Part shown: piece after piece, positions 21,346 to 31,401 of the stretch | Numbering within the stretch: position 1 is the first letter of the stretch | Layout: each line of letters opens with the position of its first letter | Source: Vombatus ursinus | Taxonomy: Eukaryota > Chordata > Mammalia > Diprotodontia > Vombatidae | Assembly (NCBI RefSeq): GCF_900497805.2 | Contig: NW_020954610.1 | Location: 22,644,614 to 22,708,613 of the forward strand | Direction of reading: 5' to 3' | Length of the DNA stretch: 64,000 nt | The notes under the pieces: generated by a model | The model's database searches: none | What the model was told of the DNA's origin: nothing | Seen by the model: the letters and a program-made list of their open reading frames with translations, nothing else | Program-made: the position numbers and the translations under genes

Positions 21346-21874
21346 GTCAACAATTAATACTAACACTTAGTACTTAATTTTAGTACAACATTAGTACTAA
21401 GCAACTGCTTAGTGCTAAAAATAAAGGGTTGACATAGATATAGAGCTTCTTTATTAAAACCATGGAACTATTCAAAATGCAATTCTAGAAATAAGCAAGT
21501 ATTAAGGTAAAAGGCAATGACCCAGAGAAAGCTAGGCTGGAAGTTTTGTATTTAAAAAAAATTGTAATGAATAGTTCTTAATCCAACTGTCACCTTCATT
21601 CTATTTGTAGATCATAAACCTTAACAGAAATGCCACTCTTTTCTATGAAAAAATGTTGCTAAAAACTTAAACTTAGACATAAAGTCTTCCCAAACTATTT
21701 GTAACTATCTTTAGTGATGCTAATCACTTGAGTAAATTTGAATTAAAAATTCTCAGTAGTAATCCTTCCTTTTCTACTACATTAGATTTTAAAATTAGGC
21801 ACAAAGTGGGCCATCACATGGAACATATATGGGGGGATGAGCCTGTGCTCTGGTCTCTTATTAAAGGGTATTTG
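21346..21874. other. Unassigned AT-rich DNA
   Basis: Several short 'tagtact' repeats near 21358-21415; otherwise nothing recognised. Confidence 0.4.
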
Positions 21875-22023
21875 TGGGGCAGCTAGGTGACTCAGTGAAT
21901 AGAGCACTGGCCCTGAATTCAGGAGGACCTGAGTTCAAATCCAGCCTCAGACACATAACACTTACTTAGCTGGGCAAGTCACTTAACCCCATTGCCTAGT
22001 CAAAAAATAAATAAATAAATAAG
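21875..22023 (+). mobile_element. WALLSI/WSINE-type SINE
   Basis: A full plus-strand copy ('gggcagctaggtgactcagtg', B-box-like 'gagttcaaatcc', 'gggcaagtcacttaacccc', AAAT-repeat tail) flanked by a 9-bp duplication GGGTATTTG (21866-21874, 22024-22032). Confidence 0.9.
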
Positions 22024-22032
22024 GGGTATTTG

Positions 22033-22350
22033 AAAAATTCCTTATTGGTTCTTATGTACTCCTGTGACTGGATTCTGTGTTAAAGATTATTTATTGGTTA
22101 CTCAACTGGCAGAATCTGCCCCCTCACTAGCATATAAGACCTATAAAAATTCTCTGCATCCTTCTCTCTCTCCATTAGACTTCCAGCAAAAGAGAAGAGA
22201 GAAGTATTTCTTTTCCTTTCTCTCCTATTGGCTATGGTAGCACACAAAAAGTCCATAACAATAATGAGTATCAAGTCATTTAAATGACCTTAAGATAAGA
22301 ACTCAAGACACTGGATGTTCCTTCTATTTTGTTTCTTTCCCTGACCACAA
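22033..22350. other. Unassigned stretch with promoter-like TATA motifs
   Basis: 'agcatataagacctataaaaattc' near 22130-22153 and a following CT-rich tract could be part of an LTR, but there are no boundaries and no second copy to support that. Confidence 0.3.
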
Positions 22351-22640
22351 TTGACTGAACAACAACCATGAGTAATGAATATTTAGAAGCTTTGACATCT
22401 GCCTTGTAAGCTCAAAATGTTGGGAGTTGCTGAATTGGTGCTGGTTGGCCAGAGGGAGGTTTATCCTGGTACTATATTCCTTCCCATTGAAGATGACCAT
22501 TACCAGAAGGAAACTGCAGCTGAAAGCACTGAGAAAGCCAAAGCCATGTCCTGGTTGGCTAGGAGATCTCTACCTCATGAGCTGTTCAACCATTTTAAGT
22601 CAGTGTTGAAGGGGAAGTTATCTTTTAAGCAGTCATGAAA
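22351..22640 (+). other. Two overlapping short frames, unassigned
   Basis: A 73-codon frame (22417-22638) and an overlapping 60-codon frame. Neither shows a domain I recognise. The base composition is higher in GC than its neighbours, so a retrocopy relic is possible but not demonstrated. Confidence 0.25.
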
Positions 22641-24210
22641 AGTTGTCTTTAATTCCTAGTAGAGTCAATAACTAATATATAATTTTTTGTTTTTTAAGTA
22701 CCTGTTATTATTACTTATGAGTTTTGCATTCCAAGCAATTTTTTGTTGGTGGTGATAAAAATAAATAGCTTTCCTATATGTGATAACTTCTACTTTGTAT
22801 AATAAATACTTTTGTTCTATAAGAAACTGTAGGAGAGATGATAGGTTGATAGATATATAAATGCACATTCATCCATTCGTGATGATTATTCATCTATTTA
22901 TTAGTTTGTTTAATAAATTTTCCCTTATCTCTGAGTGGGATGCTATGAGTAATAGTAAAAGAAATAATGTTTTTTTATTTTATTATTATTATTTTTTTTA
23001 GGATCAGGTTCCCCCAAAACAGAACTCAATCTGGTTTAAGTCTAGAGCTGGAGCTTTTTGTGAAAAGTGTGCTCCCAACCCTGGGCAACAAGTGATATAA
23101 AAATAGAATTTGAAATAAATTGATGGCTGAGGTTCCCACATCGGTTTCTTTAGTCACCGTTTAAGTCTTCCAGAAAGAAATACTTCCCAGTGAAACTATG
23201 ACATAGCCTATTCAATAAAATAGTGCAATTGCTTTCTGACTATTCTCCAAACAGATTTATCTAAACACCACACAAATGAACATGTTTCTCAGAAAGCTCA
23301 AGTACCTTATGAGAGGTATCTGGCACTGACTTATTATCCAATAAAACTAAGTAGTACCCAAGGCAACCCATCTAGCACATTCTTCAAGCAGAGTACATTA
23401 AAAACTGCTGAAAAAGCCTTTCTAAAAAAATAAATACACAAAGGAAGTCACTCTTGGATTGTCTATTAGCACTTCTTTGCAAACACATCATTTAATAATT
23501 AATTTCAGTGACTGCTTTTGAATTCACATGTACCAGTTTACAGTTGGGGCTACACATCTTATCATGCACAGAAAACAATTGCTTATTATGTGTCAAACAC
23601 ACTTATTTGCTGTGATGGCCTTGATAAGGAGCAAACATTATGATTCTTGGATCAATTTTTATACACTGGCTATTTTCCATGATATTAGATACTCTGATAA
23701 AGCATTGGTCATCAAGAACTTTTAAAATATATATTGTAGGTACTATATGAACAAGGTAACTTCCATTTGATAGGAATTTACTAAATATCAGAATTAGTAA
23801 GTGGTTTGTTAGGTTGAAATCTAAATATCATACATTAAAATATTTGGTAATGAATAGCAACATTTCACTCATCTACAAACCCATGTGTCCATGACATATA
23901 AACAATACTAAGAATTATCACCATGCCTAATTACACAATAAAAATGTGAAATTGAATATCATGTGTCTTTCCCATACTTTCCTTTCTAGCTTGGCTTTTT
24001 TATGTAACCTGTCAGTGAGTTAAGTGTAAGCATGTGAGCATTCAGTTTTCCTAATTTCTCTTTCTAATAATCTGGGTATGAAAAAAAAATAATGCAGATG
24101 GGTCATTTGGGGGAGGGAATAGTAACATAAAATGAATATAAGACTAAAATAAATTATGTAGGCTACATAATAAACCTGAATAAGAAAGATTTTTTTTAAA
24201 GTATTTACAA
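22641..24210. other. Unassigned AT-rich unique DNA
   Basis: An ATT/T-rich run at about 22974-23000. No gene or repeat recognised; the short frames at 22665-22868 and 23528-23725 have no recognisable domain. Confidence 0.45.
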
Positions 24211-24214
24211 AATT

Positions 24215-24445
24215 GTAAAACCCACAGGAATTTAAGGATAGGAACAGAGTCTGGACCTATGATTTCTTTGGTTTAAGCAATTTTCAGATGAGGAAACTCT
24301 TACCAATACAAGTTAGCACCTTCTCTGCAGTTTAGTCTTATAGAGAGATAAAGAGATTTCCTGAAGGTTTGTATTACAGTTAGTATGTGACAGAAATGAG
24401 ACTTGAATCTTTGGGAAACCAGCACTTTTTTCATATTGCCTCTCA
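24215..24445 (-). mobile_element. CORE-SINE / MIR-family element
   Basis: 'cctatgatttctttggtttaagcaa', 'cagatgaggaaactcttaccaata', 'ttagcaccttctctgcagtttag' and 'gtatgtgacagaaatgagacttgaat' match a MIR-type SINE I know from marsupials, in reverse. Confidence 0.7.
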
Positions 24446-24564
24446 AACATAGATGTGTATCAACAAAGTTTAGTTAACTTAGAAAAAAGGAGGAGCACAT
24501 AAAGATTCTCAGGGTCTCCTCCTCCTCCACCTTATCTATTTTCAGCTTTCTATTCCCTCCTAGC

Positions 24565-24830
24565 TGTTGCTACTGCTGCTGCTGCTGATTATCCTTCATT
24601 CTTGAAGAAGATCATGACATCAGGGAAGTGATGCCATGACATGCAAGTGAATTGGATTTGAGTGAGGAATGGCTGTTCAAAGTCACCAGCCTCACTTTCA
24701 CCTCTGGAGCCATCAGGACAATTGGAGATGGCCCAGGATGCGGTGGAGAACCTTGGCCTTTTAAAGCTAAGGTCTTTAACAAGTCTCAGTTTGACTAAGG
24801 CAACTTCTATTCACTGATTAAGGCTTAATA
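24565..24830 (-). mobile_element. SINE or LINE tail sharing the RTE 3' end
   Basis: Begins 'tatccttcattcttgaagaag', the same terminal phrase as the minus-strand RTE at 43492-45102 ('gtccttcattcttgaagaag'). It then runs into 'gatgccatgacatgcaagtgaattgga', 'caaagtcaccagcctcac' and 'gagaaccttggcctttt', which the RTE copies lack. That is the pattern of a SINE using a LINE 3' end. A short GCT repeat precedes it. Confidence 0.6.
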
Positions 24831-25534
24831 AGAAGTGAGGCAAAGAATGGCTTCTTAAAAACAAACAAACAAAAACTGAGAGGGGAAGAAGACCCCCAGA
24901 GTTTCTTGCCAAAACAGAAACAATTGCCATTTATATTCATTCTGAACCAAAGGTGCCTTTACAAGGATCAAGTTAGGCTTGGCCTGGGACCTATTATTGG
25001 CCAATCAATGAGATCCACAGTGATTAGGGGTTAGAATTCAAATAGGAATAGAATTAAAAACAAAAACAAAAACATGTTTCACGAACTTCTAACTAACATA
25101 GTACTAGTAGGACTTTGCCTTAGACAACTAACATTCTCAGGAACAGGCTTCCATGTTGGAGAAAGTAGGCAAGGTTTTCTCTTCAGGGAGAAGGTATTAC
25201 TACAGTGAATATTCTTCCCATAACTTAACTCCATTTTCATTTGGCACAATCATCTCCCTCACTATCTGGGGTAAGCCTGCCCTTTAAGGTTCTGATTGAT
25301 TCTATTATCCCTCTTATGGGGCCACCTTCTACTAACCAGCACTGAGGGTGATGGTTACACTGGGCTTTTCCCCAGGGAAGCTGCTTCCACAATTTTACTG
25401 TCTCTACTGCCTGTGACTTCTGTTTCCCAACCTGAACATCTTTCTGTTAGGATTGTTTCTTTATCCTCCTCCATTACCCCTCGAAGTTTCCCCAAGCTGT
25501 TTTCCATTAAAGTCCTCTTTTGATGCCTAATCAC
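24831..25534. other. Unassigned stretch
   Basis: Contains AAAC repeats near 24859-24873. The plus frame at 25296-25523 has no recognisable domain. 'cattaaagtcctcttttgatg' near 25507 could be an LTR polyadenylation site but has no supporting boundaries. Confidence 0.35.
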
Positions 25535-25840
25535 GGTGTGGAGACTACAATAGATTCTCTGAGATGGAATGAACCACAAAGGCCATCCAATCCAAGTTGT
25601 ACCTGAACAAAAATCTTCTCTACTATACCAGACAATACCAGACCAGGCATATATTCTCTGATTGAAGAACAAACATTCTGTTTTGTTTTGAAATACAAAT
25701 ACATAAATAATGCATTTTTTTTATTATATCATGTCTAAACATGTCTCAGAAGCTCTCACACATTTCCCTGCCCTCTAAGCCAAGGAGAAAATCTAGCCCC
25801 TCTTTAATAGGATACATCTTCAAATATTCAAATTTCTTCC
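25535..25840 (-). mobile_element. CR1/L3-type LINE 3' end
   Basis: 'gattctctgagatggaatgaacc', 'aggccatccaatccaagttg' and 'tgaacaaaaatcttctctactata' are the reverse of the CR1/L3 3' terminus. Weaker similarity continues through 'caagcc..ctctaagccaagg'. Confidence 0.65.
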
Positions 25841-25849
25841 ACTTTTTGT

Positions 25850-26030
25850 TCCATAACTTTCTAGTTGTGACCCTTTAATCTCTCTGAACTTCAGTTTCCA
25901 CATCTCTAATATAATATGTGGAAACTTCATATATAATAGAGGATTGGATTTGGAATCAGAGGAAATGGATTCAAATCCCAGCTCTACAAGTTTCTAGCTA
26001 TGTGAGTTCTCTCACCCTTTTGCCCAAGCA
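25850..26030 (+). mobile_element. MIR fragments
   Basis: 'tctctgaacttcagtttccacatctc' (about 25880-25905) and 'ggattggatttggaatcagagg...attcaaatcccagctctacaa' (25941-25990) are MIR phrases. The order suggests two different fragments. Confidence 0.5.
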
Positions 26031-26393
26031 TTGTTCTGGAATCCAGTTTAAATATTTTAATTATATGTATGTCTGTGTGAGAGTTGGTAATAATTGTGGC
26101 TTTTGACATTTCCCATATATAAATCAATGAAAGAAGATGCACAAATAGCCAAGAGGCAATGAGGTCTACCATTTGCTTCCATTTGGACTAAAATAATAAC
26201 TTGGATAATACCATGTTCAGATAAAATAGGTGTGATATTATCAGACAATCTAATAATGAATATACAAAGTAGAACCTTTTCTTCCTACCTTCCTAACTTA
26301 ACACTCACAGGTTTAAAGGTTGGGATGCAAGTGAAGAAGCTACTTCTATCAGTTCCAAGGGCAAATTTTGTGAGGCTGCATGATTTGCATTTC

Positions 26394-27073
26394 TTATTTT
26401 TTATGAGTTTATTTTTATCTTATTTTATTTTATTTTTTGATTAATTTATTTTGATTTATCAATAATCACTTCCATATACTTTTGAGTTTAAAATTTTTCT
26501 CCCCCTTCCTCCCCACCAGCCTCCCCAAGATGGAGCATAATCTGATATAGGCTATACATTTACATTCATATTAAACATATTTTCACATTAGTGATATTGT
26601 AAGTAGAAATTAGAACCAACAGGAGGAACCATCAGAAAGAGGAAACAAAACTCAACAGAAGAGAAAAAAATTAGCAATTCGGCTTCCAAAGTTCTTTCTT
26701 TGGGTGTGGATAGCATTTTCCATCACAAGGCCTCTGGAGATGTCTTAGATCCTCGTATTGCCAGGAAGGGTTAAGTTTATCAATATTAGTCATCACACAA
26801 CATGGCTGTTAGTGTGTACAATGTTCTCTTGGTTCTGCTCACTTCACTCAGCATCAGACCATACAAGTCTTTCCAGGTTTTTCTGAAGTCAGCCTGTTCA
26901 TCATTTCTTATAGCATAATAATATTCCATCACATTCATATACCACAACTTGCTCAACCATTCCCCAATTGATGGGCATCCTCTCAATTTCCAATTTTTTG
27001 CCACCACAAAAAGAGCTGCTATGAATATTTTTGTACATGTAAGTCCTTTTCCTGTTTGTGTGATCTCTTTGGG
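26394..27073 (-). mobile_element. L1, 5'-truncated, 12-bp target duplication
   Basis: Minus-strand L1 3' end. Right part: ORF2 C terminus in the 98-codon frame 26786-27082 (TGKGLTCTKIFIAALFVVAKNWKLRGCPSIGEWLSKL.YMNVMEYYYAIRNDEQADF), the conserved tail domain of marsupial L1 ORF2. Left part: 3' UTR ending in a T-rich (poly(A)) tract at 26394-26450. The duplication GATTTGCATTTC occurs at 26382-26393 and 27074-27085 and fixes the ends, so this is one 680-bp truncated insertion. The open C-terminal frame suggests moderate age. Confidence 0.93.
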
Positions 27074-27085
27074 GATTTGCATTTC

Positions 27086-27376
27086 ATATATTATACCTCA
27101 TAAGTCCCTACCAATGAATTTCTCCTTCATAGTCATCCAATAGATACAATGAGCTCAAAGAAATGGCATTTACTAAGATGTCATGCTAAAAATAAGAGCT
27201 ATGAAAATGTTTTGCCCATAAATCTGTGACAAAATCTTCCAAAAGACTTCCAAAATAGATACTGTTTCTATGGGAAGAATAGACAGAAACATGGAGTTCT
27301 TTGGTAGAGGAAATATGTGTTCCTAGGACAATTCACATCTCAAATACTTTGGGAGCCCAACATCCTTGTGGGACCC
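27086..27376. other. Unassigned stretch
   Basis: Nothing recognised. Confidence 0.4.
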
Positions 27377-27670
27377 TCAATGCAGTATAGGCACAATGTC
27401 TCTTCTTGAGTAGATTGCACAAGGGATCCCAGGTCTACTCTTTTCTGTATTTGTGTCTACAAAGATAATGTTTTTCCTGGGTTCATCTCTTGTGCTTCTC
27501 AAACTTTCTTGAATATCAGATGAACTTAAACTACTGGATGAGAGGACTGCTGCTACCCAATTAGTTCTACTGATAGGTGCTGTAGCACGAGTGGGAGGGG
27601 AAGATATTTTGATACCCATATCTGTAAGCCCTCTCACCAGGTGCCATGTATCTTTCTTAGGGTTAAGCAT
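27377..27670 (-). other. Unassigned 97-codon open reading frame
   Basis: A complete ATG-to-stop frame outside any repeat I recognise and not low-complexity. The product is basic at the N terminus (MLNPKKDTWHLVRGLTDMG), has SSPPTRATAPISRTNW (residues 23-38), a serine cluster SSSSLSSSD (44-52) and an acidic/basic C-terminal half with NIIFVDTNTEKSR. No signal peptide, membrane segment or known motif is seen. An in-frame TAA lies directly before the ATG, so it is not simply the continuation of an upstream frame. It could be a relic of a host exon or retrocopy, a lineage-specific small gene, or chance. I do not recognise it and assign no function. Confidence 0.25.
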
Positions 27671-29215
27671 TTACAAACTCTTTTCTTACCCCTAATTTTA
27701 TTCCTTTGACTGACTCTATTATTAGCCATAAAATCCTCTTGAGTCATGATTACAAAAATGATTTATTTGTGATTATTGAAAAAAATGAAAAGAGACGTAG
27801 AGATTTCAGATTCCAAAGTCTTAAATGTCCTTTGGTACAGAAACAAAAACAAAAACAAAAACAAAATTGTTGTGTAGTTTAAATTTCACCGAATTCAGAG
27901 AGACATAAGTTTTTAGTTGTAGCTTTGAAATTTTGAGCAAATTATTTTACCTTTCTGATCCTCAGATTTCCATCATATCCCTTCCAAATTTAAATTGCTA
28001 TGCATTTTTTAGCCCTGATTAATGCAATTATAAATGTAAACTAATTTGTGATTTTACATGATTCATTGAACCTTAGTTTCTTCATCTATAAAATGAGTGA
28101 TTTTGATTTTTCCACCTCTAAAACCCTGTTTCTGTTAATTGTCAGCAATATCATGTGGAGTCTTATTAATAAAAATAACTCAAAGTAGATATAAAGAGAA
28201 AAATAAGAAAATAATTTATAATAGGTTACAGATTTGAAATAACTAATCCACCCACGCATACAATTAGAATTTCCATCTATGGTATGTGTTTTAAAACTTA
28301 ATTTTAAAGAAAGTCTCTTGGAGAATAAATCAGTACTGATGCATTTCAAAGAATTTGTATTGCTAAGGGTTTGGGGTATAATAATCCTACTCTTTCCAGA
28401 TGAAGGGTTCTTATCTCCAGAATTGGTTGTTCGTATGTCACATATTTCCATCATTCTTGTTTTTCTCTGACTTTAGGAGGGAAAAAAAGATGAAATAAAA
28501 ATAATTAGGAAAGAAACAAAAGAGACTCTGTGTGTATAAAAATGATCAAAGTAATTTTATTATAATAGAGGTAGTAAAAGGTCCCTTCACTTATAGGCTG
28601 GGATTCTTCTTGTTAAGAGGAAGGTTTTCTTTTTTTTTTTAGAGAACCTGTCTATGTCCCATTCCTCTCCTATAGCTAAAGGGAATTTTTTGGAGTAGCC
28701 TGGACTAAGGAAAAGAAAAGAATATATTGTTCAGCTGTTCCAGGTCAAGGAGAAAAGTGTAGATGAATCTATAAGAAAATCTTGGGATAGAGCTAGTTTC
28801 AGGAGAGTAAATTACTTGCAAATGGATAATTGAAAATGGATAAATTCATTGAAACAAGAGAGCAATGCAGTAATAGAAAAGCAACTTGGAGGAATGCAAC
28901 CTTTACTCTACTTTTTCTATATGATCTCCATCTATAATGTTTCAAGTCATATGTGCAGTAAAAGGTATAGTAATCCATAAGAAAGAAAAGACACTATCTT
29001 GATTCTTCATCAGCTCAGATGTGTCTTTCCTCTACCTTTAGTGTGTAATTAAGTGTGCTCTCTGTTTTAAAACTTCATAAGATTTAGTGTTTGTAAAGTG
29101 TGTTACTGATAACCCTAATGGAAATACCAGATAGTTAACTTCCCAGATTCTCAACAGAAACAAAAAGGACAGTTAAATTATAGCTTAACCAAACATACTC
29201 TATCAATTTATGTGT
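27671..29215. other. Mostly unassigned; MIR-like piece at about 27900-28110
   Basis: 'ttttgagcaaattattttacctttctgatcctcagatttcc' and 'gaaccttagtttcttcatctataaaatgag' are MIR-like. An AAAAAC repeat lies at about 27839-27865. The overlapping opposite-strand frames in 28086-28470 have no recognisable domain. Confidence 0.4.
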
Positions 29216-29520
29216 AGTGAGTATGTATGTGACTGTTGCCAATATGGATTATGTATTTCTATTGTTGTTCTATGAGTTGTCTAAATGCAGCTTGTGGGTA
29301 AGGATCTTTGGAACTTTGGAATCTTACAGACCAAGTCAAGGAAGATTTCGATTCCTGCCTGGAGGGGACCTAGAGAAAGGCCACAAGTCTGGCCACAGTG
29401 TTCTCCTTTGAGAGGCAATTATGGACCAGAAGATTATTTCCACCCCTCCCCCACCCAAACACACAACCCTGTACTATTAAATATTGCTAATACAGATGAA
29501 TGACTTTTTTTTAAAACTTC
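29216..29520. other. Unassigned stretch with two overlapping plus frames
   Basis: Frames at 29217-29411 and 29285-29503 overlap and show no domain. The segment ends in a T-rich tract directly before the LTR at 29525 and may belong to another repeat. Confidence 0.3.
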
Positions 29521-29524
29521 ACCT

Positions 29525-30058
29525 TGATGAGGCTTAGGGGTACTGGTACCCCCAAAATGTTGGAGTACAGGGCAGCATGGCCTGGAATGAATTTAGGCAC
29601 TTGAACTGTCTTCAAGTCAATTGGCAAAGTTCATTGTAATGCCAATAAAGCAGGCAAAGTTCTTAGGGAATCTGCAAACTAATGCAGATGATGCTGATGC
29701 TTATATGCAAAATGGATAGTGAAAGGAATGTCAAAAAGCTTAATTAGGTGATATGGGTGGAATTAAGAAGTGGTCAGTATATGCTGGTAGTCAGGGGTGG
29801 GCCAGTGCCAGTGGTCTGGGCTGGCTGCTGGAATGTATGGGAAAATTTAGGGAGTCAACAGAGATACTTTTATGAAAGGGACTAGAAAGTTCTGTTTATA
29901 CAATGGTTTGCCAGAGGCCTGATCTTTGGGCTGGCACCCTGTGCCTGCATTGATAGCTTTTCTCTCAAAATTAAGGGGTCAGACCTGTATGTAACTGGGT
30001 TGCTTCCAGAGACATAGTCTTTTCCTTTAGGTTTCCAAGTCCCATCCAGGTCCCATCA
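29525..30058 (-). mobile_element. ERV LTR (family shared with 30336)
   Basis: TGATGAGG...CCCATCA. Read on minus, it has a TATA-like 'gcatataagcatc' in the expected position. It aligns in order with 30336-30931 ('tgatgaggcttaggggtact', 'caagtcaattggcaaag', 'caggcaaagttcttagg', 'gcttatatgcaaaatgg'). No matching target duplication. Old solo LTR. Confidence 0.72.
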
Positions 30059-30335
30059 ACGCATCAATCTCATTTTTATGGTCACTGCCCCTAAAAAAAG
30101 AAAGCCGTATCCCAAGCTTTTATTGGTAGGATTAATTCCTTCTCACCAAAAGATAACACAAAAGATAATCATGAGTGATAAACAAGGAGTAGACCCTTTT
30201 GTCCCCCTTTATCTAATTAGTTAACAAATACAAATCAGGAAGGTTATATTTAAAACAAAAAGAATGTACCAGAAAATATTCACAAGTATTTGATGTCTCC
30301 CACAAGAAGCAAAATATCTCAGCTTAACAAAGAGA

Positions 30336-30931
30336 TGATGAGGTTTAAGAGGTTCAGACACCCCTCAAGGACTGAAGTATAGGACTGGATACTCTAGAAT
30401 GAATTCATGGACTCAAGCATTCTTTAAGTCAAGTTGGCAAAGGTTTATTTTTACACTATTCATCAGGCAAAAGTTCTTAAGGAACTAGCAACTTTAGAGG
30501 GGTACAGATAAAGCTTATATAGGAGAAGCTATAGTAAAATTTATGCCAAATATGCTAACTGGGTGATTCAGGATGAGATTGCGGAGTGGTTAAGGAAAGG
30601 TCAGTTCTTAAAGGAACATGCCCTTTTTATATCTACTGCTCAGATGTTTTACCCAGAGTTCACCAGGAAAAACCCAAAGGGGTGGGGGTTTGGTAGGAGT
30701 GGGAGTGTGTGGTTTTAGGCCTGCTACATCACTAAATTAAGTAGTGGTCAGGGCCAATTGAGTGTTGTCCAGTCTGCCACCATTCAATGTCTTGTTTTGA
30801 CAAGATAGATGTAGGGAGTATACATATGTCTTAAGTTTAGTAAACACATGAAGAGTCTAGGATGCAGATAATGAGGTAGGGAGTTGGTATAGATAATCCA
30901 GTGCATACAGATATCTTTATGACCCACTACA
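30336..30931 (-). mobile_element. ERV LTR (family shared with 29525)
   Basis: Starts TGATGAGG like its neighbour. On minus it has 'cctatataagcttt' (TATA) and 'aaaaataaaccttt' (AATAAA). The right end is approximate, near 'cccactaca'. Same orientation as 29525-30058, 277 bp away. The two differ widely in sequence, so they are probably separate old insertions rather than two ends of one recent provirus. Confidence 0.65.
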
Positions 30932-30961
30932 AATCCAGTTCAAACTACTAATTCCTTCAGG

Positions 30962-31401
30962 TGTTATAGAGTTGGGAGAGCTGGTTCAGGTGTGAAAGAA
31001 TTCACTTAGACCTTCTCTGTATCTATTGGGAGCTTTAATGACACAAAAGCAGCGGGCTAGCTCTGGAAAGAAGACTAGCAACTTACAAGGGATAGGGGTC
31101 TGTTTTATCTTACAAGGTAAAGTGAGGGGTTATCATGACACAGGATGATGAAGATGCATGGCAGGATAGGGGATCCAGGATAAGGAAGATGGGAAATTTT
31201 ACGACTCAAGATGAGGGAGACAAGGAAGTTTTATGGTCAAGGATAGGGGGTAAGTTTTATGGTTTCTCAAGATAAGGGAAAGAGACTTTAGTATGCCCTC
31301 CAGTTCGGGAGGGACCTCACAAGGTACTGGAAAAACAACCCTTAATTAAAATTTGTTCCTTAAAAAAGCTTTTAGCTTTTAGGGCACTATTTGCTTTTAC
31401 A
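30962..31401 (-). mobile_element. 3' LTR of a broken class-I-like ERV
   Basis: TGTTATAG...TTTTACA, 440 bp. On minus, an ATTAAA signal within 'gtcattaaagctccc' lies about 75 bp before the end. Immediately outside its sense-strand start is a G-rich tract, 'agtggggaaatga', the expected polypurine tract of a gammaretrovirus-like element. This marks it as a 3' LTR joined to the internal region at 31402 onward. Confidence 0.65.

Noticed and set aside
29525-30931. The two neighbouring LTRs as both ends of one provirus
   Set aside because: Only 277 bp lies between them and they are strongly diverged from each other; separate old insertions are simpler.
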